Part shown: positions 35,394-45,563 of the stretch, in pieces
How the letters are laid out: the number at the start of each line of letters is the position of its first letter
Numbering within the stretch: the stretch's first letter is position 1
DNA from: Citrobacter koseri ATCC BAA-895
GTDB lineage: Bacteria; Pseudomonadota; Gammaproteobacteria; Enterobacterales; Enterobacteriaceae
Assembly: GCF_000018045.1 (NCBI RefSeq)
Contig: NC_009792.1
Span: 1,426,001-1,490,000 of the forward strand
Direction: 5' to 3'
DNA length: 64,000 nucleotides
Translations under genes and position numbers: made by a program
The notes under the pieces: model-generated
Databases searched by the model: none
Told to the model about the DNA's origin: nothing
The model's input: only the letters and a program-made list of their open reading frames with translations

Positions 35394-35834
35394 CTAATGT
35401 GCTAATTGACAGGGGTAATCCATCGCTTCGATCTCTTTACCGCTCAGGCGAGCGTATTGCCCCGTCAACCGCCAGAACGCAGGTTGCGTTTCGGTATAGA
35501 TTTCGGCTGCCAGGATCAGACGACGCCGCTCATCTTCGGTTAATTCCAACAGCGTCCAGGGCATAAAATAGCGGTCGCTTTCCGTCAGCCGGAACCACAG
35601 CGGACACCCACAACCTGAACAGAAGTAGCGTTCGCCACGCAAAGAAGAAGAGAAGTGAGAGGGCTCTGGTGAATGGGGAGCCATAAGCGGACGACCGCAG
35701 GCTTCCAGGTACATCGCAATACCACCAGACCATTTTTGACACAGCGTGCAGTGACAGGCATAAACATCGAGCATTTCAACGTCAACGGTAAAATGACTCT
35801 GCCCACAGAGGCAACGTCCTGTGAACGTTTGCAC
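35394..35834 (-). CDS. GFA/CENP-V family zinc protein
   Basis: 146 residues with a GTG start behind AAGGAG. Zinc-binding cysteines of the glutathione-dependent formaldehyde-activating fold are clear: CLCGQSHF near residue 8, CHCTLCQKWSGG near 28 and CSGCGCPLWF near 72. Family members bind zinc and in some cases glutathione adducts, but most are uncharacterised. It lies between smvA and ompD. True substrate unknown. Confidence 0.85.
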   Translation of the reverse strand: MQTFTGRCLCGQSHFTVDVEMLDVYACHCTLCQKWSGGIAMYLEACGRPLMAPHSPEPSHFSSSLRGERYFCSGCGCPLWFRLTESDRYFMPWTLLELTEDERRRLILAAEIYTETQPAFWRLTGQYARLSGKEIEAMDYPCQLAH

Positions 35835-35874
35835 GGCATACTCCTTATGACCGAGGCATACAAAACAAGATAAA

Positions 35875-35899
35875 AAGCCAGCCCGCTATGGACTGGCTT
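35875..35899 (-). terminator. ompD terminator
   Basis: On the minus strand AAGCCAG pairs with CTGGCTT, followed by TTTTATC. It begins 21 bases after the ompD stop. Confidence 0.85.
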
Positions 35900-35919
35900 A
35901 GAATTACGCTACAACAGAC

Positions 35920-36993
35920 TTAGAACTGGTAGTTCAGACCAACAGCAACCACGTTGTCAGTGCTCACACGAGCATCTTTAGTGAAGTTGGTATCGTCCAG
36001 CAGGTTGATTTTGTAATCAACGAAGGTAGACATGTTTTTATTGAAGTAGTAGGTCGCACCTAAATCAATGTATTCAACCAGATCCTGGTCGCCCCAGCTA
36101 CCGATGTCTTTACCTTTGGATTTCAGGTAAGCGATGGACGGACGCAGACCGAAGTCGAACTGGTACTGAGCAACAGCTTCAAAGTTCTGAGTCTTGTTAG
36201 CAATATGATCGTCACCGAAAGTGGTCATGTTCAGCGTTTCAGAGTAAGTTGCAGCCAAATAGATGTCGTTTGCATCATATTTCAGACCTGCTGCCCATAC
36301 TTCTGCATTTTTACCGTTAGCGTTAAAATTGCTTGCTGCATTGACTTGTTTGTCAGTACGGTCAGATTTCGCATAGGTAGCACCTACACCGAAGCCTTCG
36401 TATTCATAAGTTGCAGACAGACCGAAACCATCACCATTAGCTTCTTGAACACCGTCACGGTCGTTTTTGCCCTGGTACTGAGCAGCAAAGTTCAGACCTT
36501 CAACCAGACCGAAGAAGTCAGTATTACGGTAAGTTGCAACGCCGGTAGTACGGCCAGTCATGAACACGTCAGTCTGGGTCCAGGTATCGCCACCGAACTC
36601 AGGCAGAACGTCGGTCCATGCGCCGATGTCATATGCAACACCGTAGTTACGACCGTAATCGAAGGAACCAAATTCAGCGAATTTCAGGCCTGCAAATGCC
36701 AGACGAGTTTTGTCTTTGTCAGAACCCTGGTTTTCAGAACGGTTGCCTTTAAATTCATATTCCCACTGGCCGAAACCGGTCAGTTGGTCGTTAATCTGAG
36801 TTTCACCTTTGAAGCCCAGACGCGCATAAGTTTTATCACCATCACTACCGGTATCATCAGAGAAGTAATGCTGAGCGTGAACTTTACCGTACAGGTCCAG
36901 TTTGTTGCCGTCTTTGTTATATACCTCAGCTGCGTTTACCGCACCTGCTGCCAACAGGGTAGTCACTGCCACTGCAACTAATTTAAGTTTCAT
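35920..36993 (-). CDS. ompD: Outer-membrane porin OmpD
   Basis: 357 residues: signal peptide (MKLKLVAVAVTTLLAAGAVNA, cut before AEVYNKDG), then a 16-strand general porin barrel ending NVVAVGLNYQF with the C-terminal Phe needed for assembly. The eyelet-loop sequence with TWTQTDVFMTGRTTG and overall pattern match Salmonella OmpD (NmpC group), about five residues shorter than the Typhimurium form. ATG preceded by TAAGGATTAATTAAA. OmpD expression is controlled post-transcriptionally by small RNAs such as RybB, MicC and SdsR in Salmonella. Confidence 0.93.
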   Translation of the reverse strand: MKLKLVAVAVTTLLAAGAVNAAEVYNKDGNKLDLYGKVHAQHYFSDDTGSDGDKTYARLGFKGETQINDQLTGFGQWEYEFKGNRSENQGSDKDKTRLAFAGLKFAEFGSFDYGRNYGVAYDIGAWTDVLPEFGGDTWTQTDVFMTGRTTGVATYRNTDFFGLVEGLNFAAQYQGKNDRDGVQEANGDGFGLSATYEYEGFGVGATYAKSDRTDKQVNAASNFNANGKNAEVWAAGLKYDANDIYLAATYSETLNMTTFGDDHIANKTQNFEAVAQYQFDFGLRPSIAYLKSKGKDIGSWGDQDLVEYIDLGATYYFNKNMSTFVDYKINLLDDTNFTKDARVSTDNVVAVGLNYQF

Positions 36994-37561
36994 TTTAATT
37001 AATCCTTATAATTTTCTTAGCGTGTTTCCTAAACCATTTCTAAACGAGGCCGCTTGTCAATGGCAGACTATTTTTAATAGACGTCGTGGCACTAATTCAA
37101 TAATAAGTTTCATAAGATTACAAATTATTTGAAGTTGTGTGATCCAGATCTACATAATAGATCTCATGGTATTAATTTTAGATGGGTATATCCTGAGATA
37201 ATATATTTTCAATAGGAATTGTTTTGCGGGTGATGGTTTTATTGTCTCTAGTCACGCTTGCTGACTATATACGAAAATACAGTTACAAATGAACATAAAA
37301 TGCTTTATTTTATCAATTGAATATCATAATTTTAACAAAAACAAAACAAGTGATGAAGTATTATACACTCCGTTCGCCATTCATCAGCAACAACAAATTT
37401 TCATTTAAATAACTATATGGCAAGAAGCCAGAAAAAAAGCAAATAAGAATTTTCGAAGAAATAACGCCGATCGCAATATTCATTTAACCGAAATTAATAC
37501 AGCAGGAAGAGAGTCGGGGCAACCACAGAACTCGAAAGATAATCCGCCCCGACCACTGACT
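36994..37561. promoter_or_regulatory. Long AT-rich upstream region of ompD
   Basis: 568 bases with no supportable gene. On the minus strand a -35-like TTGACA (37055-37060) lies about 60 bases before the ompD ATG. Further up is a CRP-like sequence with one good half-site (around 37138-37153, TGTGATCCAGATCTAC). The distal 300 bases are strongly A/T rich, typical of H-NS-bound DNA. The yddG 3-prime end adjoins it. Confidence 0.5.
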
Positions 37562-38443
37562 TCAGGCGCGACGCGTCGCTAACCAACAAAGCAGGGAACC
37601 CGCACACACCATAACCGCACCTTGCCAGAATGAAAATGACAGCGGCGCGCTTAACAGGACAGCGGCCAGCGCAGATGACAGTACCGGGGTAAAATAGGAC
37701 CCCACAGCCATAATCGTGACGTTGCCATGCAAAATACCCACGTTCCATGCTGCATAAGCAAATCCTAACGTCAGGGCAGCAGAAAACAGTTTGATAACGA
37801 CAGGCGTGCTAAAAATCATCTCCGGCTGCGGCGTCAGAAAATAATGTACCCATAAACTTGCAGCAGTGAGGAGGACAAATATCGTAATGCCATTAAACCC
37901 TCTGGCATATTTGTTAGTGACGGTACAGTAGGTTGCCCAGATAAATGCGCCGAGAAAAGCGAGAAAATAGCTTAATGGGCTGGTTGCAATATTGCTGATA
38001 ATTTCATCAGCATGGAGTCCATGTTCACCGCCTAAAACCCAACAGACGCCGGTTAACGCGACAATTAATCCAGGAACAACCAGCCAGGTTGTTTTTTGTC
38101 CATTGAACAAAATAGCAAAAAGAATCGTCAGACTGGGCCATAAATAGTTGACCATGCCGACTTCAATCGCCTGGTGACGCGTTGCTGCATATCCCAGCGA
38201 GAGCGCCAGACATATTTCATAACTGACAAACAGTACGCTGCCAGCGATTAAATAACGAACAGGAAAACGACGAATATTGGGGAACCCAACGGTAAAGATG
38301 AGCAATAATCCGCTTAGCGAATAAATAGCGGCGGCGCCGCCAACAGGCCCAAGTCCTTCACTTACCCCACGAATAAGCCCGACCATCGTGCTCCAGAGTA
38401 CGATAGCAATAAGTCCAATTAACGTTGCTTTTTGTGTCGTCAT
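37562..38443 (-). CDS. yddG: Aromatic amino acid/paraquat exporter YddG
   Basis: 293 residues and ten membrane helices of the DMT superfamily (EamA repeats), same length as the E. coli protein. Starts MTTQKATLIGLIAIVLWSTM. It exports aromatic amino acids, and in Salmonella it is needed with SmvA and OmpD for methyl viologen efflux. GGAGA ribosome site before the ATG. Divergent from fdnG, with a 234-base regulatory gap. Confidence 0.94.
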   Translation of the reverse strand: MTTQKATLIGLIAIVLWSTMVGLIRGVSEGLGPVGGAAAIYSLSGLLLIFTVGFPNIRRFPVRYLIAGSVLFVSYEICLALSLGYAATRHQAIEVGMVNYLWPSLTILFAILFNGQKTTWLVVPGLIVALTGVCWVLGGEHGLHADEIISNIATSPLSYFLAFLGAFIWATYCTVTNKYARGFNGITIFVLLTAASLWVHYFLTPQPEMIFSTPVVIKLFSAALTLGFAYAAWNVGILHGNVTIMAVGSYFTPVLSSALAAVLLSAPLSFSFWQGAVMVCAGSLLCWLATRRA

Positions 38444-38535
38444 TCTCTCCGTTTATCCCCATTCCTGGTCAAAAAAATATCGCTGAAATTTATAGCACTT
38501 TTACACCTTCCCGCGCTAATTCATTGTCTTTCTGA

Positions 38536-38551
38536 TACTCCTTTGGTGGTA
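38536..38551. promoter_or_regulatory. NarL/NarP 7-2-7 site upstream of fdnG
   Basis: TACTCCT, two bases, GGTGGTA is an inverted pair of NarL heptamers (TACYNMT) with 7-2-7 spacing, 142 bases before the fdnG ATG. Nitrate induction of fdnG by NarL through such a site is known in E. coli. Confidence 0.6.
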
Positions 38552-38598
38552 TATAAACTCGACAAAAAGAACTATTTAGTAGCGGAACCGATTCGTTA

Positions 38599-38612
38599 TT
38601 GATTTGACGCAA
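38599..38612 (+). promoter_or_regulatory. FNR-like site at fdnG promoter
   Basis: TTGATTTGACGCAA fits TTGAT-N4-ATCAA with one perfect half-site and three of five bases in the other. A start site about 41 bases on would leave a short leader before the ATG, as in E. coli. Confidence 0.5.
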
Positions 38613-38677
38613 AAAAGTTATGGATATTGCTGTTAGTTTCCTCGCGAAGTTACATCCCTGGAAAAAAGAGGAAAGCA

Positions 38678-41600
38678 ATGGACGTCAGCCGCAGACAATT
38701 TTTTAAAATCTGCGCGGGCGGTATGGCGGGAACAACAGTCGCTGCTCTGGGTTTTGCACCCAAAATGGCACTGGCTCAAGCGCGAAATTATAAGCTGTTA
38801 CGCGCTAAAGAGATCCGAAACACCTGCACATACTGTTCCGTAGGTTGCGGGCTATTAATGTATAGCCTGGGCGATGGAGCAAAAAACGCAAAAGAAGCAA
38901 TTTATCACATCGAAGGGGACCCGGATCATCCGGTCAGCCGTGGCGCATTGTGTCCGAAGGGCGCAGGTTTGCTGGACTATGTACACAGTGAAAACCGCTT
39001 GCGTTACCCGGAGTATCGCGCGCCCGGTTCAGATAAATGGCAACGCATTAGCTGGGATGACGCGTTCACCCGCATCGCAAAGCTGATGAAAGCCGACCGT
39101 GACGCCAACTTTATTGAAAAGAACGAACAGGGCGTAACGGTAAACCGCTGGCTTTCCACGGGGATGCTTTGCGCCTCCGCCGCCAGTAACGAAACAGGCA
39201 TGTTGACGCAGAAGTTCGCGCGTTCCCTCGGCATGCTGGCAGTAGACAACCAGGCACGCGTCTGACACGGACCAACGGTAGCAAGTCTTGCTCCAACATT
39301 TGGTCGCGGTGCGATGACCAACCACTGGGTTGATATCAAAAACGCCAACGTCGTTATGGTGATGGGCGGTAACGCCGCTGAAGCACATCCGGTGGGATTC
39401 CGCTGGGCGATAGAAGCGAAAAACAACAACGACGCCACGCTGATTGTCGTCGATCCACGTTTTACACGTACAGCCTCGGTCGCGGATATTTACGCGCCTA
39501 TTCGTTCCGGTACAGACATTACCTTCCTGTCCGGCGTACTGCTGTATCTGATTGAAAACAATAAAATCAATGCCGAATACGTTAAGCATTACACCAACGC
39601 CAGCCTGCTGGTGCGGGACGATTTTGCTTTCGATGATGGTCTGTTTAGCGGCTACGACGCCAAAAAACGCCAGTATGACAAGTCATCCTGGAACTATCAG
39701 TTCGACGAAAACGGCTACGCAAAACGTGATGAGACGCTGAGCCATCCGCGCTGCGTATGGAATCTGCTGAAACAACACGTTTCCCGCTATACGCCAGATG
39801 TTGTCGAAAACATCTGCGGTACGCCAAAAGCCGATTTCCTGAAAGTGTGTGAAGTGCTGGCCTCCACCAGCGCCGCCGATCGTACCACTACCTTCCTGTA
39901 CGCGCTGGGCTGGACGCAACATACCGTTGGTGCGCAGAACATCCGTACGATGGCGATGATCCAGTTGCTGCTCGGCAACATGGGGATGGCAGGCGGCGGC
40001 GTCAACGCCTTACGCGGCCACTCTAACATCCAGGGGTTAACGGATTTAGGTCTGCTTTCCACCAGCCTGAGCGGTTATCTGACTCTGCCGTCCGAGAAGC
40101 AGGCGGATCTGCAAACCTATCTGAGCGCAAACACGCCGAAAGCCACGCTGGCCGACCAGGTGAACTACTGGGGCAACTATCCGAAGTTCTTCGTCAGTCT
40201 GATGAAATCGTTCTACGGCGATGCGGCGCAGAAAGAGAATGACTGGGGCTTTGAATGGCTGCCGAAGTGGGATCAGGCCTACGACGTCATTAAATACTTC
40301 AACATGATGGATAGCGGTAAAGTGACCGGCTACATCTGTCAGGGCTTTAACCCGGTTGCGTCCTTCCCGGACAAAAACAAAGTGGTGCAGTCGCTGAGCA
40401 AGTTGAAGTACATGGTGGTCATTGATCCGCTGGTGACGGAAACCTCCACGTTCTGGCAGAACCACGGCGAGTCTAACGACGTCGATCCGACGTCGATCCA
40501 GACTGAAGTCTTCCGTCTGCCGTCAACCTGTTTTGCCGAAGAAGATGGCTCTATCGCCAACTCTGGCCGCTGGTTGCAGTGGCACTGGAAAGGTCAGGAT
40601 GCGCCGGGCGAAGCCCGCAACGACGGCCAAATTCTGGCCGGTATTTACCACCGTCTGCGTGAGATGTATCGCAGCGAAGGGGGTAAAGGCGTTGAACCGC
40701 TACTGAAGATGAGCTGGGACTACAAACAGCCGGATCATCCTGAGTCTGAAGAGATTGCGAAAGAGAACAACGGCTACGCGCTGGAAGATCTCTATGACGC
40801 CAACGGCGTCCTGCTGGCGAAGAAAGGTCAGTTACTGAGCAGTTTTGCCCAGTTACGCGAGGACGGAACGACGTCGTCCTCCTGCTGGATTTATACCGGC
40901 AGCTGGACCGAGCAGGGCAACCAGATGGCTAACCGTGACAACGCCGACCCGTCAGGTCTCGGCAATACGTTGGGTTGGGCATGGGCATGGCCGCTGAACC
41001 GCCGCGTACTGTATAACCGCGCCTCGGCAGATCCACAGGGTAAACCGTGGGACCCGAAACGGATGCTGATTCAGTGGAACGGGTCGAAGTGGACGGGGAA
41101 CGATATCCCGGACTTCAACACCGCCGCACCGGGTAGCGCAACCGGGCCGTTTATCATGCAGCCGGAAGGGTTGGGACGTCTGTTCGCCATCGATAAGCTG
41201 GCGGAAGGGCCGTTCCCGGAACACTACGAGCCGATGGAAACGCCGCTGGGCACCAACCCGCTGCACCCGAACGTGATCTCCAGCCCGGTCGTTCGTCTGT
41301 ACGAAGAAGATGCGCGGCGTATGGGCAAGAAAGATCAGTTCCCGTATGTCGGTACAACCTATCGTCTGACCGAACATTTCCACACCTGGACCAAGCACGC
41401 ATTGCTGAACGCGATTGCTCAGCCAGAGCAGTTTGTGGAAATCAGCGAAAACCTGGCGGCCTCGAAAGGGATTGCCAACGGCGACGCAGTGAAAGTCAGC
41501 AGCAAACGTGGATTCATCCGGGCGGTTGCCGTGGTGACCCGACGTCTGCAAACGCTGAACGTCAATGGTCAGCAGGTTGAAACCGTGGGTATTCCGCTGC

Positions 41601-41725
41601 ACTGGGGCTTTGAAGGGGTTGCGCGTAAAGGCTATATCGCGAACACCCTGACGCCAAATGTCGGTGATTCCAACTCGCAAACGCCGGAATATAAAGCGTT
41701 TTTAGTTAACATCGAGAAGGCGTAA
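38678..41725 (+). CDS. fdnG: Formate dehydrogenase-N alpha subunit FdnG (selenoprotein)
   Basis: 1015 residues when the in-frame TGA at 39263-39265 is read as selenocysteine 196; otherwise the gene looks split into two frames. A twin-arginine signal (SRRQFFKICAGG) sends it to the periplasmic side. A [4Fe-4S] motif (CTYCSVGCGLL, near residue 50) and bis-MGD domains follow. The molybdenum ligand is Sec196. Oxidises formate to CO2 for nitrate respiration. ATG preceded by GAGGAAAG. First gene of fdnGHI. Confidence 0.97.
39263..39304 (+). promoter_or_regulatory. UGA selenocysteine codon and SECIS hairpin in fdnG
   Basis: Starting at the TGA, ACCAA (39271-39275) pairs with TTGGT (39300-39304). An inner stem AGCAA (39280-39284) pairs with TTGCT (39288-39292) around loop GTC. 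This is the bacterial SECIS layout bound by SelB, directly 3-prime of the recoded UGA. Confidence 0.88.
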
Positions 41726-41738
41726 GGGAGGCGAACAT

Positions 41739-42623
41739 ATGTCTTTGGAAACGCAGGACATCATCAAACGGTCTGCAACAAACCCGATCACGCCGCCTCC
41801 CCAGGCGCGTGATTATAAAGCGGAAGTCGCAAAACTGATCGACGTCTCCTCCTGCGTAGGCTGTAAAGCCTGCCAGGTGGCTTGTTCCGAGTGGAATGAC
41901 ATTCGTGACGAGGTAGGTCATTGCGTCGGGGTGTATGACAACCCGGCCGATCTCAGCGCGAAATCCTGGACGGTAATGCGTTTTAGCGAAACTGAACAGA
42001 ACGGCAAGCTGGAATGGCTGATTCGTAAAGACGGCTGTATGCACTGTGAAGATCCGGGCTGCCTGAAAGCATGCCCGTCTGCCGGCGCGATCATTCAGTA
42101 CGCTAACGGGATTGTTGATTTCCAGTCCGAACATTGTATTGGCTGTGGCTACTGCATCGCCGGGTGTCCATTTAATGTTCCGCGCCTCAATAAAGAGGAC
42201 AACCGCGTCTATAAATGTACGCTGTGTGTGGATCGCGTCAGTATCGGTCAGGAACCGGCTTGCGTGAAAACTTGCCCGACCGGGGCAATCCATTTCGGCA
42301 CCAAGAAAGAGATGCTGGAGATGGGGGAGCAGCGCGTGGAGAAACTCAAAGCGCGCGGTTTCGAACATGCCGGTGTTTACAACCCACAAGGTGTGGGCGG
42401 TACGCACGTCATGTACGTTCTGCATCACGCGAACCAGCCGGAGCTGTATCACGGCTTACCGAAAGATCCACAGATCGATACCTCTATCAACTTGTGGAAA
42501 GGGGCGCTGAAACCTCTGGCTGCCGCCGGGTTTATCGCCACCTTCGCCGGGCTTATCTATCACTACATTGGTATTGGCCCGAACAAGGAAGTGGACGATG
42601 AAGAGGAGGACCATCATGAGTAA
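41739..42623 (+). CDS. fdnH: Formate dehydrogenase-N Fe-S subunit FdnH
   Basis: 294 residues. Four [4Fe-4S] clusters are indicated by CVGCKACQVAC, CMHCEDPGCLKAC, CIGCGYCIAGC and the CTLCVDRV...CVKTC pair. One C-terminal membrane helix (about 258-278, AAAGFIATFAGLIYHYIGIG) anchors it, facing the periplasm. Transfers electrons from FdnG to FdnI. GGGAGG ribosome site 13 bases after fdnG. Confidence 0.96.
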   Translation: MSLETQDIIKRSATNPITPPPQARDYKAEVAKLIDVSSCVGCKACQVACSEWNDIRDEVGHCVGVYDNPADLSAKSWTVMRFSETEQNGKLEWLIRKDGCMHCEDPGCLKACPSAGAIIQYANGIVDFQSEHCIGCGYCIAGCPFNVPRLNKEDNRVYKCTLCVDRVSIGQEPACVKTCPTGAIHFGTKKEMLEMGEQRVEKLKARGFEHAGVYNPQGVGGTHVMYVLHHANQPELYHGLPKDPQIDTSINLWKGALKPLAAAGFIATFAGLIYHYIGIGPNKEVDDEEEDHHE

Positions 42624-43272
42624 GTCGAAAATGATTGTGCGCACGAAATTTATCGATCGCGCCTGTCACTGGACGGTGGTGATTTGCTTCTTCCTGGTGT
42701 CGCTGTCGGGAATTGCGTTTTTCTTCCCGACGCTGCAATGGCTGACGCAAACCTTCGGGACGCCGCAGATGGGGCGTATTTTGCACCCGTTCTTCGGCGT
42801 AGCGATTTTTGTCGCACTGATGTTCATGTTTGTGCGCTTTGTACACCACAACATCCCGGACAAGAAGGATCTTCCGTGGCTGAAAAATATTGTGGAAGTT
42901 CTGAAGGGCAATGAACACAAAGTCGCCGATGTCGGTAAGTACAATGCCGGGCAGAAAATGATGTTCTGGTCGATTATGAGCATGATTTTCGTGCTGCTGG
43001 TGACGGGCGTGATTATCTGGCGTCCGTACTTTGCGCAGTTCTTCCCGATGCAGGTCGTGCGTTACAGCCTGCTGATCCATGCGGCGGCAGGCATCATCCT
43101 GATGCACGCCATCCTCATCCATATGTATATGGCATTCTGGGTGAAAGGATCGATTAAAGGGATGATCGAAGGTAAGGTGAGTCGTCGCTGGGCGAAGAAA
43201 CACCACCCGCGCTGGTATCGCGACGTCGAGAAGGTCGAAGCGAAAAAGGAAAGCAAAGAGGGATTACAATAA
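42616..43272 (+). CDS. fdnI: Formate dehydrogenase-N cytochrome b subunit FdnI
   Basis: 218 residues and four membrane helices with haem-binding histidines (RACHWTVVICFF, RFVHHN, LLIHAAAGIILMHAILIHMY). Transfers electrons to menaquinone. The ATG at 42616 overlaps the fdnH stop by 8 bases and has GGAGGACC upstream. Followed by a strong terminator. In E. coli and S. Typhimurium adhP lies downstream before maeA; it is absent here. Confidence 0.96.
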   Translation: MSKSKMIVRTKFIDRACHWTVVICFFLVSLSGIAFFFPTLQWLTQTFGTPQMGRILHPFFGVAIFVALMFMFVRFVHHNIPDKKDLPWLKNIVEVLKGNEHKVADVGKYNAGQKMMFWSIMSMIFVLLVTGVIIWRPYFAQFFPMQVVRYSLLIHAAAGIILMHAILIHMYMAFWVKGSIKGMIEGKVSRRWAKKHHPRWYRDVEKVEAKKESKEGLQ

Positions 43273-43290
43273 CCCGCTTTCAAAAGACAA

Positions 43291-43318
43291 AAGCGCTACG
43301 TCTGTAGCGCTTTTTTTT
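43291..43318 (+). terminator. fdnGHI terminator
   Basis: AAGCGCTAC and GTAGCGCTT form a 9-base stem with loop GTCT, followed by eight T residues. Confidence 0.95.
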
Positions 43319-43328
43319 GCCAACAGAA

Positions 43329-43402
43329 TGCCGGATGGCGCTGCGCTTATCCGGCCGACAACCGTATAAAACACAGGCCCGGTAAGCGTAGCGCCACCGG
43401 GC
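43329..43402. repeat. BIME between fdnI and maeA
   Basis: Two REP units in opposite orientation (GCCGGATGGCGCTGCGCTTA and GGCCCGGTAAGCGTAGCGCC) lie where adhP would be expected. Confidence 0.85.
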
Positions 43403-43408
43403 AAACAC

Positions 43409-45106
43409 TCAGATAGAGGTACGGCGGTAATCGCGGTATTCCGCTTGCCAGAAATTCTCGTCGATGGCTTGCTGTAGCGCTTCTGCGGACGTTTTTACCG
43501 CCACGCCCTGTTGCTGCGCCATTTTACCCACGGCAAAGGCAATCGCTCGCGACACGGTCTGAATATCTTTCAGCTCCGGCAATACCAGACCTTCGCCGTT
43601 GAGCACCAGCGGAGAGTATTTCGCCAGCGTTTCGCTTGCCGACATCAGCATTTCGTCGGTAATACGCGACGCGCCGGACGCAATCACGCCCAGGCCGATC
43701 CCCGGGAAGATGTAGGCATTATTACATTGCGCAATAGGGTAAATTTTATCTTTCCAGGCCACCGGCGCGAAAGGACTGCCGGTCGCGACCAGCGCATTAC
43801 CTTCGGTCCAGGCGATGATGTCCTGAGGCGTGGCTTCAACGCGGGACGTCGGGTTAGACAGCGGCATCACGATCGGACGTGGGCAGTGCTTGTGCATCTC
43901 GCGAATGATCTCTTCAGTAAAGAGCCCAGTTTGCCCCGACACGCCGATCAGAATGTCCGGCTTCACGTTGCGCACGACATCAAGCAGGGAGAGCACTTCG
44001 CTTTCGCTGTCCCAGTGTTGCAGGTTCTCGCGTTTTTGCACCAGCTTCGTCTGGAATGAGAGCAGGTTAGGCATCTGGTCCGTCAACAGACCAAAGCGAT
44101 CCACCATAAACACTTTCTGGCGAGCGGCTTCTTCGCTGAGCCCTTCGCGTTGGGTCTGCGCGATGATCTGTTCAGCGATCCCGCAACCGGCAGAACCTGC
44201 GCCAAGGAAGACGATTTTCTGCTCGCTCAACTGGCTGCCCGCCGCACGGCTGGCGGCAATCAGAGTACCGACGGTCACGGCTGCCGTTCCCTGAATATCA
44301 TCGTTGAAAGAGCAGATTTCATCGCGATAGCGATTAAGCAGCGGCATCGCGTTTTTCTGCGCGAAATCTTCGAATTGCAGCAAGACGTCCGGCCAGCGCT
44401 GTTTCACCGCCTGAATAAACTCATCGACGAATTCATAGTATTCGTCATCGGTGATGCGCGGGTTACGCCAGCCCATATAGAGCGGATCGTTCAGCAACTG
44501 CTGATTGTTGGTGCCGACGTCCAGTACCACCGGCAGGGTATAGGCCGGGCTGATGCCGCCACAGGCGGTGTACAGCGACAGTTTTCCGATTGGAATCCCC
44601 ATTCCGCCAATGCCCTGGTCGCCAAGACCGAGGATGCGTTCCCCGTCCGTCACCACAATCACTTTGATATTGTGGTTAGGCACGTTTTGCAGGATATCGT
44701 CCATGTTGTGGCGGTTCTGATAAGAGATGAACACGCCGCGCGCGCGACGGTAGATCTCAGAGAAGCGCTCACAGGCGGCGCCCACCGTTGGGGTATAGAT
44801 AACCGGCATCATCTCATCGAGATGGTTTTGCACCAGTCGGTAGAACAGGGTTTCGTTGGTATCCTGAATGTTGCGCAGATAGATATGTTTATCGATTTCC
44901 GTTTTGAATCCCTGATACTGGATCCAGGCGCGCTCCGCCTGTTCTTCAATCGATTCGACCACTTCCGGCAGTAACCCCAGCAGGTTGAAGTTACGACGTT
45001 CTTCTATACTGAAAGCGCTTCCTTTATTCAGGAGAGGAAATTCCAGCAGCACAGGGCCAGCGTAAGGAATATAAAGGGAACGCTGTTTCTTGATTTTGGT
45101 TTCCAT
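43409..45106 (-). CDS. maeA: NAD-dependent malic enzyme MaeA (SfcA)
   Basis: 565 residues from the ATG at 45106 (the frame has another ATG three codons upstream). Converts malate to pyruvate and CO2 with NAD+. Family motifs seen are the malate-site tyrosine in [12 protein letters not shown], the metal and substrate segment [27 protein letters not shown] and the second nucleotide fold [11 protein letters not shown]. Same length as E. coli. Upstream lies the sra terminator. Confidence 0.96.
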
Positions 45107-45228
45107 GTCACTCACTCTTTTTCGAATATCCGTTCCTGGTGCTGTTTTATGGGCGTACTTAGGTTTTCACCAGGGCGTCGGGCAAAGAGTATAAAGCATT
45201 GTGAATGAATCCAGGCTTTTGTAAGCAA

Positions 45229-45256
45229 AAACACCATTGCGGTTGCAATGGTGTTT
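45229..45256 (-). terminator. sra terminator
   Basis: AAACACCATTGC and GCAATGGTGTTT form a perfect 12-base stem around a 4-base loop. On the minus strand it is followed by TTTTTGC, 24 bases past the sra stop. Confidence 0.92.
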
Positions 45257-45279
45257 ATCGTCATATCAGAACAGGGCGC

Positions 45280-45423
45280 TTACTTTTGGCTGTCAGCGTG
45301 ACGTTTTCTGCCAGTAGGGTTGTTGACCACACTGACTTTATCGCCTTCGGTCACGAGCTTGCGTTGGTTGGAAATTTTATGGTCCAGTCCAAGAATATGA
45401 CGGGCCTGACGGTTCGATTTCAT
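45280..45423 (-). CDS. sra: Stationary-phase-induced ribosome-associated protein Sra (RpsV)
   Basis: 47 residues, very basic, starting MKSNRQARHILGLDHKISNQ and ending GRKRHADSQK. Matches E. coli Sra (45 residues), which binds the 30S subunit in stationary phase. GAGGAG ribosome site. In E. coli bdm lies between sra and osmC; only 169 bases separate them here, with no bdm. Terminated by the hairpin at 45229-45256. Confidence 0.93.
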   Translation of the reverse strand: MKSNRQARHILGLDHKISNQRKLVTEGDKVSVVNNPTGRKRHADSQK

Positions 45424-45555
45424 TTTAACTCCTCAATCCTGTTGCTAGTTTTAAGGACAAATTCGCAATTGCGAAAGAAACGTAACCCCTTAGGTTGCTG
45501 GTACAGCATAGCAGGTTTTCCCGGGAAGGCGACCGAACGCGTGTAACAGAGTTGG

Positions 45556-45563
45556 TCTATACT
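45556..45563 (+). promoter_or_regulatory. Sigma-S -10 element of osmC
   Basis: TCTATACT followed by TT fits the sigma-S extended -10. It is 29 bases before the osmC ATG, matching the osmCp2 promoter known in E. coli. Confidence 0.7.

Noticed and set aside
36205..36981. 258-residue frame antisense to ompD
   Set aside because: Reverse-strand shadow of a highly expressed porin gene; Cys/Thr-rich with no family.
37138..37153. CRP site upstream of ompD
   Set aside because: Only one half-site fits the consensus; mentioned within the intergenic entry but not claimed as a separate site.
37494..37748. 84-residue minus-strand frame near the yddG end
   Set aside because: Mostly a different frame of yddG with no ribosome site.
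38627..39265. fdnG as a truncated pseudogene ending at TGA
   Set aside because: The TGA aligns with Sec196 of FdnG and is followed by a SECIS hairpin; the frame continues intact to 41725.
45205..45546. 113-residue plus-strand frame over sra
   Set aside because: It spans the sra terminator and lies antisense to sra, which is well supported.
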